From: Homoserinimonas sp044769865 | GTDB lineage: Bacteria; Actinomycetota; Actinomycetes; Actinomycetales; Microbacteriaceae | Length of the DNA: 64,000 nucleotides | Assembly: GCF_044769865.1 (NCBI RefSeq) | Contig: NZ_JBIZWA010000001.1 | Location: forward strand, 310,001 to 374,000 | Reading direction: 5' to 3' | In this document: one piece after another, positions 51,695 through 59,660 of the stretch | Numbering within the stretch: position 1 is the stretch's first letter | Layout: each line of letters starts with the position of its first letter | Made by a program: the position numbers and the translations under genes | The notes under the pieces: model-generated | The model's database searches: none | What the model was told of the DNA's origin: nothing | What the model saw: only the letters and a program-made list of their open reading frames with translations

Positions 51695-53059
51695 TCAGGA
51701 GAGCTCGTTGGACTCCAGCATGTCGGTGACGAGCGCCGCGATCGCGCTGCGCTCAGACCGCGTGAGGGTGATGTGCCCGAAGAGCGAGTGCCCCTTGAGC
51801 GCCTCGATGACGGATGCCACACCGTCGTGCCGACCGACGCGCAGGTTGTCGCGCTGGGCAACGTCATGTGTGAGCACGACGCGCGAGTTCTGGCCGATGC
51901 GACTGAGCACTGTGAGGAGCACGTTGCGCTCGAGCGACTGCGCCTCGTCGACGATCACGAAGGCGTCGTGGAGCGAGCGCCCCCGGATGTGCGTGAGCGG
52001 CAACACCTCGAGGAGCCCTCGGTCGATGACCTCGTCGAGCACGTTCTGCGACACGACGGACCCGAGGGTGTCGAAGACCGCCTGTGCCCACGGATTCATC
52101 TTCTCGGCGGCATCGCCGGGCAGGTAGCCGAGCTCCTGGCCACCGACCGCGTAGAGCGGGCGGAACACCATGATCTTGCGGTGCTGTTGCTTCTCGAGAA
52201 CGGCCTCGAGGCCGGCGCACAGGGCGAGCGCCGACTTTCCCGTGCCCGCGCTGCCACCGAGCGAAACGATGCCGACGTCGGGGTCGAGCAGCAGGTCGAT
52301 CGCGAGCCGCTGCTCGGCTGAGCGGCCGTGGAGGCCGAAGACCTCGCGGTCGCCGCGCACGAGACGCACCTCGCCGCGTGCAGTCACACGCCCGAGTGCG
52401 GAGCCCCGATCGGAGTGGATGACGAGCCCCGTGTTGATCGCGAGGTCACCCGCGGCACGGCTCGAGATCTGCTCCTGGTCGTAGAGCGTCGCCATCTGCT
52501 CGCTTGAGAGGTCGAGCTCGGCCATGCCCGACCATCCGGAGTCCACCGCCATCTCGGCGCGATACTCCTCGGCCGCGAGACCGATGGATGCTGCCTTGAC
52601 GCGCATCGGGAGGTCCTTCGACACGACCGTGACCGCGAGGCCCTCCGTGGCGAGATTCATGGCGACCGCGAGGATGCGCGAGTCGTTGTCGCCCAGCTTC
52701 AAGCCGGAGGGCAGTGTCTCCATGCTCGAGTGATTGAGTTCGACGCGAAGCGAGCCACCATTGCCGACCGCGATGGGAAAGTCGAGACGCTCGTGCTTGA
52801 CGCGCAACTCGTCAAGGTTGCGGAGCGCCTGGCGCGCGAAGTACCCGATCTCGGGGTCGTGGCGCTTGGCCTCGAGTTCCGAGATGACCACGACGGGAAG
52901 GACGACTGCGTGCTCCGCGAAGCGGAAGATCGCCCGGGGATCCGAGAGCAGCACCGAGGTGTCAAGCACATAGGTGCGCTCAATCTGCTGCACGACGGCA
53001 GACGGCGAGGCCGCCGGCGCCTGGTTCGGATTCGACTGCTCTGCCTTGGACTGGGCCAC
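51695..53059 (-). CDS. PhoH2: PIN domain fused to a PhoH helicase-like ATPase
   Basis: A 454-residue two-domain protein found in many actinobacteria. The PIN RNase-like domain (about 25-165) begins RTYVLDTSVLLSDPRAIFRF with the first acidic residue, and contains further acidic positions including LELEAKRHD and DNDSRILAVA. The PhoH ATPase follows (about 235-440) with Walker A GSAGTGKSALAL, the RPLYAVGGQELGYLPGDAAEKM block and Walker B IVDEAQSLERN. PhoH2 proteins are known to be ATP-dependent RNA helicase/RNases. The GTG at 53059 has TGGAGCG six bases upstream. In M. tuberculosis the homologue (Rv1095) is in the same neighbourhood as fum, uppS and hlyIII. Confidence 0.92.
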   Translation of the reverse strand: MAQSKAEQSNPNQAPAASPSAVVQQIERTYVLDTSVLLSDPRAIFRFAEHAVVLPVVVISELEAKRHDPEIGYFARQALRNLDELRVKHERLDFPIAVGNGGSLRVELNHSSMETLPSGLKLGDNDSRILAVAMNLATEGLAVTVVSKDLPMRVKAASIGLAAEEYRAEMAVDSGWSGMAELDLSSEQMATLYDQEQISSRAAGDLAINTGLVIHSDRGSALGRVTARGEVRLVRGDREVFGLHGRSAEQRLAIDLLLDPDVGIVSLGGSAGTGKSALALCAGLEAVLEKQQHRKIMVFRPLYAVGGQELGYLPGDAAEKMNPWAQAVFDTLGSVVSQNVLDEVIDRGLLEVLPLTHIRGRSLHDAFVIVDEAQSLERNVLLTVLSRIGQNSRVVLTHDVAQRDNLRVGRHDGVASVIEALKGHSLFGHITLTRSERSAIAALVTDMLESNELS

Positions 53060-53073
53060 ATTCGCTCCATTCC

Positions 53074-53090
53074 CGAGCGCAAGGCGCTCG
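53074..53090. repeat. Short palindrome in the phoH2 leader
   Basis: CGAGCGC-AAG-GCGCTCG, seven perfect pairs, 15 bases upstream of the phoH2 start, followed in plus orientation by GTTTCTC. It may be an mRNA leader hairpin or a weak terminator for the other strand. Confidence 0.4.
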
Positions 53091-53258
53091 GTTTCTCAGC
53101 GAAACGGCCGTGCCCGCTCTGGTCGGGCGTAACTCGAAACGAACTTACGTGGCCGTCTCGATCAGGCGCCATACCTGATGACTCTGACGCTACGTCCGCG
53201 CACGCGCTGCGGGGCGAACGACACGCGGCCGAAGGTTACGGATGCGTGAACACCCGTG

Positions 53259-54422
53259 TCAGGCAGAAACGCCCGCGGCGAACTCGGCGAGCGCCATTCG
53301 CAGGAGCGACAGGGTCTCCTCGCTCGTCGACACGTGCGGACTGAGACGGATGCTGCTGCGCCACACTGTCGCGGAGACAGCATGGTTGTGCAGGGCCGCC
53401 GCGAGCGGGGTGACGTGTGCCGCATCCGGTTCCACAACGACGATGCCGGCGCGTTCGTCCGCGGCCCGAGGTGAGATGACGGGCAGGCCGAACTCATCGA
53501 CGACGGCGAGCACCTGGTCGACGCGTTCGTGGAGCCCCGCCTCCACCTCGTCGATGCCGACGACATCGAGCCGCTCGAGCGCAGTCGCGAGCCGGGCTTG
53601 GGCGGTGGGCCGAGGGCGAGAGATCGCGAAGGACGCCGCCGCACGCGGCGCCTCTGGGACATCTGGTACCCCTCCCTCGCCGGACATCTCGAGGAAGTCG
53701 GCCGGTTCGTCGATCCAGCCGGAAAGCACGGGTTCGATCCGTTCGAGGGCCCGGTCGCTCATGACGAGGAAGCCCGTGCCGCGTCCGGCCCGCAGCCACT
53801 TCTGCCCGCCGGACACGATGACATCCGCGACCTCCCAGGGAGCGTCAACGGCACCGAATGCCTGCACCGCGTCGACGATGAGGAGGCGGTCACCGATGAC
53901 CTGGCGGATACCCTCGAGGTCGATGCGGTAGCCGGTGCGGAAGTCGACCACGCTCACGAGGACGGCCGTGACCTCCTCCGGTAGCTCGCGGAAGGTGCCG
54001 GGGGTCACTCGGCCATACTCGGGCTCGAGCCAGAGCGGCTGCAGCCGACCGAGCGCACGCTGGGCTCTCGCGACCGCGAAGAGGGTGCTCGGGTATTCAG
54101 CGGGCGAAAGCGCGACGACGCCCTCGAGCCCGAACATGGTGTGCATGATGCCGGTGCTCGTGTCGGGCTGGAACACCACCTGGTCGCTCTCGAAGCCTGT
54201 GGCCCTCGCGACGGCCTCGCGCATCCGCTCGTCGTGCTGCTCGGCCGAGTCGAGGGTGCCGAAGCGGGCCCGGCTCGTGAGCTCGGCGACCATGCGCTCT
54301 TCGGCGATGACCGGCTCGCCAGCGGGGCCAAGGTAGGCGAAGTCGAGGTAGCCGGGGTCCTCCGCGAAGTCTGTGACGTATTCGGTGAGCGGCGCGACCG
54401 GGGGCGTGCGACGACGGATCAC
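53259..54422 (-). CDS. PLP-dependent aminotransferase class V-like enzyme
   Basis: A 387-residue fold-type I PLP enzyme of the cysteine desulfurase/class V group. The PLP lysine is Lys208 in VSGGQKWLRAGRGTGFL, and the Asp that binds the pyridine nitrogen is in LLIVDAVQAFG (184). The N-terminal part (DQVVFQPDTSTGIMHTMFGL) matches the class V substrate loop. No catalytic Cys loop of a true desulfurase is evident. The GTG at 54422 overlaps the isoprenyl transferase stop as GTGA, so it is co-translated with it; the open frame extends farther but is antisense-like within that gene. The reaction is not predictable; aminotransferase, lyase or EgtE-like activity are possible. Confidence 0.72.
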   Translation of the reverse strand: MIRRRTPPVAPLTEYVTDFAEDPGYLDFAYLGPAGEPVIAEERMVAELTSRARFGTLDSAEQHDERMREAVARATGFESDQVVFQPDTSTGIMHTMFGLEGVVALSPAEYPSTLFAVARAQRALGRLQPLWLEPEYGRVTPGTFRELPEEVTAVLVSVVDFRTGYRIDLEGIRQVIGDRLLIVDAVQAFGAVDAPWEVADVIVSGGQKWLRAGRGTGFLVMSDRALERIEPVLSGWIDEPADFLEMSGEGGVPDVPEAPRAAASFAISRPRPTAQARLATALERLDVVGIDEVEAGLHERVDQVLAVVDEFGLPVISPRAADERAGIVVVEPDAAHVTPLAAALHNHAVSATVWRSSIRLSPHVSTSEETLSLLRMALAEFAAGVSA

Positions 54423-55204
54423 GAACCGAATCTCCGGTTGCGCGTTGCGTAGTCGCGGAGGGCACGAAGGAAGTCGACCTCGCGGAGGTCTGGCCCCAGC
54501 GCTTCGACGAAATAGAACTCGCTGTGGGCGCTCTGCCACAGCATGAAGTCACTCAGTCGCTGCTCGCCCGAGGTACGGATGACGAGATCGGGGTCGGGCT
54601 GACCGCCCGTGTAGAGGTGGTTGCCGATGAGCTCCGGCGTGAGGATGTCTGCCAGGGCGTCGAGCGTGCCGCCCCTGCTGCCGTGTTCCCGCACGATGCT
54701 GCGCATGGCATCCGCGATCTCGCGACGGCCACCGTAGCCGACCGCCAGGTTAATGTGGAGGCCCTTCTTGCCTTCCGTGCGTGCCTCAGCCGCCTTCAAC
54801 GCGTGCACGAGCGGCTCGGGAAGACCCTCGGGCGAACCGACATGCTGCACGCGCCAGTCACGGTAGTGCGAGAGGTCTTCTGCGAGGTCGGCGATGATCT
54901 CGAAGAGCCCGTGCAACTCGTCTTCCTTGCGGCCGACCAGATTGTCGGTCGAGAGCAGGTAGAGCGTCGCGTGTTTGATGCCAAGATCGTCGCACCACAC
55001 GAGGAACTCGCGGAACTTCGCTGCGCCCGCGCGATGCCCGTGCGCGACGGCGCCGAGGGAACGCTGCCGCGCCCAACGACGATTGCCATCCAGGATCATC
55101 GCCACATGCTTCGGCAGTTCCTGCGTGGCGAGCCAGCGCCGGATGCGGTTCTGGTACAGCCCATAGAGGATGCCTCGCCCCAGGGGGACTTCCCGTTTCT
55201 GCAC
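54419..55204 (-). CDS. uppS: Isoprenyl transferase (cis-prenyl diphosphate synthase, UppS-like)
   Basis: A cis-prenyltransferase of 261 residues that lengthens an allylic diphosphate with isopentenyl diphosphate. Motifs: HVAMILDGNRRWA (catalytic Asp39 and the P-loop-like region), then WCDDLGIKHATLYLLSTDN, and the C-terminal RTSGEQRLSDFMLWQSAHSE. By position beside hlyIII and mca it corresponds to Rv1086, which makes omega,E,Z-farnesyl diphosphate in M. tuberculosis, so the product may be a short cis-polyprenyl diphosphate and not undecaprenyl; chain length cannot be read here. The GTG at 55204 has TAGCGT exactly six bases upstream. It is coupled by GTGA to the PLP enzyme gene. Confidence 0.92.
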   Translation of the reverse strand: MQKREVPLGRGILYGLYQNRIRRWLATQELPKHVAMILDGNRRWARQRSLGAVAHGHRAGAAKFREFLVWCDDLGIKHATLYLLSTDNLVGRKEDELHGLFEIIADLAEDLSHYRDWRVQHVGSPEGLPEPLVHALKAAEARTEGKKGLHINLAVGYGGRREIADAMRSIVREHGSRGGTLDALADILTPELIGNHLYTGGQPDPDLVIRTSGEQRLSDFMLWQSAHSEFYFVEALGPDLREVDFLRALRDYATRNRRFGS

Positions 55205-55210
55205 GGGTCT

Positions 55211-55216
55211 ACGCTA
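55211..55216 (-). promoter_or_regulatory. -10 box of the isoprenyl transferase gene, leaderless type
   Basis: TAGCGT, six bases (AGACCC), GTG on the minus strand. Confidence 0.5.
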
Positions 55217-55273
55217 GCCCACCGCGCCGATGAGGCTCGGTTTCCTTTCAGGATCGTTCTCCCAGCGAACCCA

Positions 55274-55279
55274 TAGAAT
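55274..55279 (+). promoter_or_regulatory. -10 box of the hemolysin III-like gene, leaderless type
   Basis: TAGAAT, six bases (CCGGTC), ATG. Confidence 0.55.
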
Positions 55280-55285
55280 CCGGTC

Positions 55286-56038
55286 ATGACCAGCCCCGAC
55301 TCCCGCGGAACCGGGTCGAGCACCGCACACGAACCCGGTACCGACCTGCCCAACATCCCCCTCCTCGACGACGAGCGGGAACGTCACGGCGCGGAGGTCG
55401 AGGCCAAGCCGACCTGGCGGGGCTGGATCCACGCGGGGACCTTCCCCCTCGCGATCGTGCTCGGGGTCGTGCTGATCGTGCTCGCCGACGGCGCTGCCGC
55501 CAAGGTGTCATCGGCAGTCTTCATCGCCTCGTCGATGCTGCTCTTCGGCATCTCGGCGCTCTACCACCGCTTCAACTGGAGCGACCGCACCAAGCGCATC
55601 CTGAAGCGACTCGACCACGCCAACATCTTCCTGCTCATCGCGGGCTCGTACACGCCCATCACGGTGCTGGCGCTACCGGAGGAGAAGTCGTGGCTGCTGC
55701 TCGGCCTCGTGTGGGGTGGGGCGCTGCTCGGCATCGGCTTCAGGGTGTTCTGGATCGGCGCGCCGCGCTGGCTCTACGTGCCGCTGTATGTGCTGCTCGG
55801 CTGGGCGGCCGTCATGTTCATCGTCGACTTCTTCCGCGCCGACGCCGTCATGATGACCCTCATCATCGTGGGCGGGCTCTGCTACACCGTCGGCGCGGTC
55901 GTCTACGGCATGAAGAAGCCGAACCCCGTGCCCGGAGTCTTCGGCTTCCACGAGATCTTCCACACCCTGACGCTCGTGGCGTTCCTCTGCCACTGGACGG
56001 GCATCCTGCTCGTGGCGATCGACCCGCCGCTCGCCTAG
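55286..56038 (+). CDS. Hemolysin III/PAQR family membrane protein
   Basis: A 250-residue integral membrane protein with seven helices after a cytoplasmic N-terminus of about 45 residues. Family marks are ALYHRFNWSDRTKRILKRLDHANIFLLIAGSYTP (a conserved run with Ser-x3-His and the Asp-His pair; the ends are ALYH and SYTP), then a C-terminal GFHEIFHTLTLVAFLCHW (GFHEIFH) with the second His. These zinc-site residues of the PAQR/HlyIII hydrolase-like fold are present. The function of bacterial members is unsettled. The ATG has TAGAAT exactly six bases upstream, so the mRNA is probably leaderless. It is divergent from the isoprenyl transferase, as in other actinobacteria. Confidence 0.9.
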   Translation: MTSPDSRGTGSSTAHEPGTDLPNIPLLDDERERHGAEVEAKPTWRGWIHAGTFPLAIVLGVVLIVLADGAAAKVSSAVFIASSMLLFGISALYHRFNWSDRTKRILKRLDHANIFLLIAGSYTPITVLALPEEKSWLLLGLVWGGALLGIGFRVFWIGAPRWLYVPLYVLLGWAAVMFIVDFFRADAVMMTLIIVGGLCYTVGAVVYGMKKPNPVPGVFGFHEIFHTLTLVAFLCHWTGILLVAIDPPLA

Positions 56039-56050
56039 CGGCCCGACCGT

Positions 56051-56338
56051 TCAGGCGGAGGCGTCAGGCTTCTGCTCTGCCTGCTCTGCCTGCTCTGCCT
56101 GCTCTGCCTGCTCTGCCTGCTCTGCGGCAAGCTTCTCGCGGATCTCGCCGCGGTAGCGGGTGCGTCGCACCCGCCGGTTCATGTCGATCGCGATGAACAC
56201 GACCGCGGCAGCCACCAGGAACGTCGCGACGAAACCGATGACACCCGGTGTGACCGTGTTGGGGTCGAAGTCCGCATCCTCGGCAGACGCCAGGAGCGCG
56301 AAGAGCATGGTGGCGGACTCGACAACGAGTGCATTCAT
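56051..56338 (-). CDS. Small membrane protein with an AEQ repeat tail
   Basis: A 95-residue protein: a short N-terminal segment, one membrane helix (about 33-52: VIGFVATFLVAAAVVFIAID), a basic stretch (NRRVRRTRYRGEIR) and a C-terminal helix of six AEQ units encoded by a 9-base repeat. It has the look of a single-span protein with a cytoplasmic coiled-coil-like tail. No function is known; similar small genes accompany mca in related actinobacteria. Its ATG overlaps the mca stop as ATGA, so it is co-translated with mca. It converges with the hemolysin III-like gene. Confidence 0.75.
   Translation of the reverse strand: MNALVVESATMLFALLASAEDADFDPNTVTPGVIGFVATFLVAAAVVFIAIDMNRRVRRTRYRGEIREKLAAEQAEQAEQAEQAEQAEQKPDASA
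56072..56125 (-). repeat. 9-base in-frame repeat encoding AEQ
   Basis: Six perfect copies of CTGCTCTGC in plus orientation (GCAGAGCAG on the coding strand) within the small membrane protein gene. Confidence 0.95.
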
Positions 56339-57231
56339 GCGCCCGCCTCCTCACTGCTGGCGGGTTCGCCAGTCTCGCTAATGCCGGCGAACAGGTCGTT
56401 CTCCGGGGTGGTCGTCGGCACTCGTGACGACACGAGCTCGTAGTCCTCGAACGGCCATGCCTCCCTCTGGAGGTCGAGGGTCCAGAAGAAGAATGAACTG
56501 TCTGGCGGCACCTGGCTGGCATGAGCCTTCAGGGCCGCGTCGCGCACCTCGAAGAAGTCGCCGCAGGGCACGTGGGTCGTCGCGGTGTCTGGCTTGGTGC
56601 CCATCCAGCCGAGCATCCGCTCGACCTCCTCGAGGAGGTGCGACTCGGGGTCGCGCGCCCGCAGGGCATCCGCGAGGGCATTGATCTTGGTGGGGTTGAA
56701 GCCGCGGTCGTAATAGACCTTCTGCACCTGCCACGGCTCCCCCGCCTCCGGGTACTGCTCGGCATGCGCCGCGGCCTCGACCGCGAACATCGTCACGTCG
56801 TGCGTCTTGATGTGATCCGGATGCGGGTAGCCGCCGTTCTCGTCATAGGTCACGACCACCTGCGGCTTGAACTCGCGGATGATGCGCACGAGCGGCGCAC
56901 CCGAGTGCTCGACCGGGATCGTCGCGAAGGAGTTCGCCGGCAGGAGTTCGCCCTCGGCGGGCAGGCCGGAATCCATGTACCCGAGCCAGCGGTGCTGGAT
57001 GCCCAGCATCTCCTGTGCCTTCGCCATCTCGTAGCGGCGGAAACCACCCATGTCGCGATCGGCCATCGCACGCGGATCGAGGCCCTCATAGAGCACGTCG
57101 CCGCGCTCACCACCGGTGCAGCTCACGACCATGACCTCTGCGCCCTGCGCGAGGTAGTAGGCCGCGGTCGCAGCGCCCTTGCTCGACTCGTCGTCGGGGT
57201 GGGCATGCACGGCCAAGAGTCGCCTGGTCAC
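56335..57231 (-). CDS. mca: Mycothiol S-conjugate amidase
   Basis: Cleaves mycothiol S-conjugates to mercapturic acids and GlcN-Ins, a detoxification step in actinobacteria. The 298-residue zinc amidase has VHAHPDDESSKGAAT near the N-terminus and GGYPHPDHIKTHD in the middle (metal ligands), with NPTKINALADALRARDPES and GTKPDTATTHVPCGDFFEVR marking the Mca rather than MshB branch. GTG at 57231 is chosen because AAGGAG lies six bases upstream and gives the family start VTRRLLAVHAHPDD; the open frame extends to 57324. It is coupled by ATGA to the AEQ-tail protein and divergent from the DUF4307 gene. Confidence 0.94.
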   Translation of the reverse strand: MTRRLLAVHAHPDDESSKGAATAAYYLAQGAEVMVVSCTGGERGDVLYEGLDPRAMADRDMGGFRRYEMAKAQEMLGIQHRWLGYMDSGLPAEGELLPANSFATIPVEHSGAPLVRIIREFKPQVVVTYDENGGYPHPDHIKTHDVTMFAVEAAAHAEQYPEAGEPWQVQKVYYDRGFNPTKINALADALRARDPESHLLEEVERMLGWMGTKPDTATTHVPCGDFFEVRDAALKAHASQVPPDSSFFFWTLDLQREAWPFEDYELVSSRVPTTTPENDLFAGISETGEPASSEEAGA

Positions 57232-57250
57232 GGTGCTCCTTCGATACGAA

Positions 57251-57256
57251 TAGTCT
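57251..57256 (+). promoter_or_regulatory. -10 box of the DUF4307 gene
   Basis: TAGTCT, 24 bases before the GTG, leaving room for the AAGGGGAG ribosome site at 57270-57277; a normal, leadered promoter. Confidence 0.5.
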
Positions 57257-57280
57257 TGAAGACAAGCGTAAGGGGAGACA

Positions 57281-57721
57281 GTGACAGGCGCAGACCAGGC
57301 GGGCGAGAACTTCGCGACGGCCACGGATGCGGCCGCTCTCGACGCTCGCTACGGCCGCACCCCGCAACGCCGCGCTCGCCAGCGACTGCTCGCCTGGGTC
57401 AGCGCGATCGCCGTCGCGCTCGTCTTCGTGGCATGGGTCGCGTGGGCTGCCTTCGACGGCACGGCGGCGTCCCTCCAGTCCCGGATGCTCGGCGCAGACA
57501 TCCAGGCCGACCGCAGCGTCATCATCACCTACGAGGTCAGTGCGCCGGCGGGTTCCGAGGTCTCCTGCGCGCTCGAGGTGCAGAACGACAAGCACGCGAT
57601 CGTGGGCTGGAAGATCGTCGACCTGCCGGCATCCGATCGCTACACCCGAACCTTCACCGAAGAGGTGCGCACGGTAGATCAGGGCGTCACAGGCTTGATC
57701 TATCGCTGCTGGCTGGCGTAA
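57281..57721 (+). CDS. DUF4307 membrane protein
   Basis: A 146-residue single-pass protein: cytoplasmic N-terminus (about 1-33; ALDARYGRTPQRRARQR), one helix (about 37-57) and an extracytoplasmic domain (about 60-146) with a disulfide-capable Cys pair (VSCALEV and YRCWLA). The DUF4307 family is conserved beside mca and greA in actinobacteria and has no known function. GTG at 57281 has a strong AAGGGGAG site. A ten-pair terminator hairpin follows the stop, so it is probably monocistronic and separate from greA. Confidence 0.88.
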   Translation: MTGADQAGENFATATDAAALDARYGRTPQRRARQRLLAWVSAIAVALVFVAWVAWAAFDGTAASLQSRMLGADIQADRSVIITYEVSAPAGSEVSCALEVQNDKHAIVGWKIVDLPASDRYTRTFTEEVRTVDQGVTGLIYRCWLA

Positions 57722-57733
57722 ACTCTGTTTCTG

Positions 57734-57757
57734 GAGATCGGCCGGTTGGCCGATCTC
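57734..57757 (+). terminator. Terminator between the DUF4307 gene and greA
   Basis: Perfect ten-pair stem GAGATCGGCC/GGCCGATCTC (57734-57743 with 57748-57757), loop GGTT, then ATTCGTTTATG. Confidence 0.75.
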
Positions 57758-57850
57758 ATTCGTTTATGTGAGTCGACACGCAGATTTGCATACCTACGGG
57801 CCGCACCTCCTTCCCTGGCGAGCGGCCCCTTCGTGTTGAGGGAGTACACC

Positions 57851-58345
57851 ATGTCCGGGCAGATCACAGAAACCTGGCTGACGCAGGAGGCATACGACCG
57901 GCGCAAGGCCGAGCTCGAACACCTCTCGGGCGAGGGCCGCTCGGAGATCGCGAAGCGCATCGAGGCCGCCCGCGAAGAAGGCGACCTCAAGGAAAACGGC
58001 GGCTACCACGCAGCCAAGGAGGAACAGGGCAAGATCGAGGCGCGCATCCGCGTGCTCACGGAGCTCCTTCGCCACGCCAAGGTCGGCGAGCCCGCCGAGT
58101 CTGGTGTCGTCGCGTCCGGCAGCGTCGTGACGGCGCTCGTCATGGGCGATGAAGAGGTCTTCCTGCTCGGCAGCCGCGAGATCGTCGACGATGAGGCCGA
58201 CAGCGAGCTCGACGTCTACAGCGAGGGCAGCCCGCTCGGCGAGGCCATCCTCGGTCTCAAGGTCGGCGACAAGACCTCCTACACGGCACCGAACGGCCGC
58301 GAGATCTCAGTCGAGATCAAGAAGGTCGAGCCCTACCAGCCGTAG
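57851..58345 (+). CDS. greA: Transcription elongation factor GreA
   Basis: Binds the RNA polymerase secondary channel and stimulates cleavage of backtracked RNA. The 164-residue protein has an N-terminal coiled-coil (about 15-80) whose tip carries the acidic catalytic pair in AREEGDLKENGGYHAAKE, and a C-terminal FKBP-like domain with EEVFLLGSREIVDD and SPLGEAILGLKVGDK. The ATG at 57851 has GAGGGAG upstream; an open frame to 57746 adds 35 unconserved residues. It is followed by a strong bidirectional hairpin. It is convergent with ilvA. Confidence 0.96.
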   Translation: MSGQITETWLTQEAYDRRKAELEHLSGEGRSEIAKRIEAAREEGDLKENGGYHAAKEEQGKIEARIRVLTELLRHAKVGEPAESGVVASGSVVTALVMGDEEVFLLGSREIVDDEADSELDVYSEGSPLGEAILGLKVGDKTSYTAPNGREISVEIKKVEPYQP

Positions 58346-58354
58346 TTCTCACTG

Positions 58355-58382
58355 TTCAGGACGGCCGAGCGGCCGTCCTGAA
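58355..58382. terminator. Bidirectional terminator between greA and ilvA
   Basis: Thirteen-pair perfect stem TTCAGGACGGCCG/CGGCCGTCCTGAA (58355-58367 with 58370-58382). Confidence 0.85.
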
Positions 58383-58391
58383 TTGTGCGGG

Positions 58392-59660
58392 TCAGAAGTC
58401 GCTGCGCGGGTCGTAGCCTGCTTCGCGCAGGCGCTCGAGCACGCGCTGCACATGCTCAGGACCTCGTGTCTCGATGCTCAACTCGATCTCGACCTCACCC
58501 ATGAGGGCGTTGCGGTTGTGCCGCGTGTGCAGCACCTCGACGACGTTGGCATTCGCCTCGCTGATGAGCTCGGCGATGCGGGCCAGCTGTCCGGGACGGT
58601 CAGGCAGCATGAGCCGCAGCTTGAGGTAGCGATCGGATGCCACGAGCCCGCGCGAGATCACACGCTCCATGACCTGCGGGTCGATGTTGCCGCCGCTGAG
58701 GATCGCGACCGTCACGCCCGTGTCCTTGACCTTGCCCGTGAGGATCGCCGCGACCGCGGCGGCGCCAGCGGGCTCGACGACAAGCTTGGCGCGCTCAAGC
58801 AACACCAGCAGGGCGCGGGCGATGTCGTCATCCGTCACCGTGACGATCTCGTCGACGGTCTCGCGGATGATGTCGAAGTTGAGCACACCGGGGGTCGCGA
58901 CGGCGATGCCGTCGGCGATCGTGGGGGCGACAGTGACGGGCGTGGGCCGGCCGGCCGCGATCGACCCCGGGTACGGGGCGGCGTTCGCGGCCTGCACGCC
59001 GATGACCCGCACTGGGCGACCGAGGGTCGCGAGCTTCTGGTGGAGGGCACTCGCGACACCGGCCGCGAGCCCACCGCCGCCGATCGGCACGATCACGGTC
59101 TCGAGGTCGGGCACCTGCTCAAGCATCTCGAACGCGAGCGTGCCCTGGCCCGCCACGACATCGTGGTGGTCGAAGGGTGGAATGAGCACGGCGCCCGTCG
59201 ACTCCGCGAAGGCGGCAGCAGCGCGGAGTGGCTCCTCCACCGTGTGCCCGCGCAGCACGACCTCGGCGCCGTAGCTGCGCGTCGCCTGCAGCTTCGGTAG
59301 GGCCACGCCGACCGGCATGAAGATCGTCGCCGCGATGCCGAGCTCGCGGGCCGCGAAGGCAACGCCCTGCGCGTGGTTGCCCGCCGAGGCCGCCACGACG
59401 CCCCGCGCACGCTCCTCGGGCGAGAGCTGTGAGAGCCGGTTGTAGGCTCCGCGGATCTTGTAGGACCCCGTGCGCTGCAAGGACTCGCACTTGAGGTGGA
59501 CGGGCCCGCCGACGAGGTCGGACAGGTAGCGCGAACTCTCCATCGGGGTGACCTGCGCCACCGTGCTCACGCGCTCGCAGGCTGCCTCGAACTCCGCGAG
59601 CGTCGGGCCGGGGATGGCACGAACCTCGGTCGCCGCCGTCGCTGCTGTCGTGTCAGTCAT
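58392..59660 (-). CDS. ilvA: Threonine ammonia-lyase (threonine dehydratase) with ACT domain
   Basis: Deaminates L-threonine to 2-oxobutanoate; the PLP enzyme of the isoleucine route or of threonine catabolism. The 422-residue protein has the PLP lysine Lys68 in GSYKIRGAYN, the Gly loop IPIGGGGLAAGVAS (phosphate binding) and SAGNHAQGVA. The C-terminal 85 residues (LRLMLPDRPGQLARIAELIS to the end) are a single ACT domain, so the protein is shorter than biosynthetic IlvA with two ACT-like units and may respond to a single effector. ATG at 59660 has GGAAGGAG eight bases upstream and overlaps the AI-2E transporter stop (ATGA). Confidence 0.93.
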   Translation of the reverse strand: MTDTTAATAATEVRAIPGPTLAEFEAACERVSTVAQVTPMESSRYLSDLVGGPVHLKCESLQRTGSYKIRGAYNRLSQLSPEERARGVVAASAGNHAQGVAFAARELGIAATIFMPVGVALPKLQATRSYGAEVVLRGHTVEEPLRAAAAFAESTGAVLIPPFDHHDVVAGQGTLAFEMLEQVPDLETVIVPIGGGGLAAGVASALHQKLATLGRPVRVIGVQAANAAPYPGSIAAGRPTPVTVAPTIADGIAVATPGVLNFDIIRETVDEIVTVTDDDIARALLVLLERAKLVVEPAGAAAVAAILTGKVKDTGVTVAILSGGNIDPQVMERVISRGLVASDRYLKLRLMLPDRPGQLARIAELISEANANVVEVLHTRHNRNALMGEVEIELSIETRGPEHVQRVLERLREAGYDPRSDF

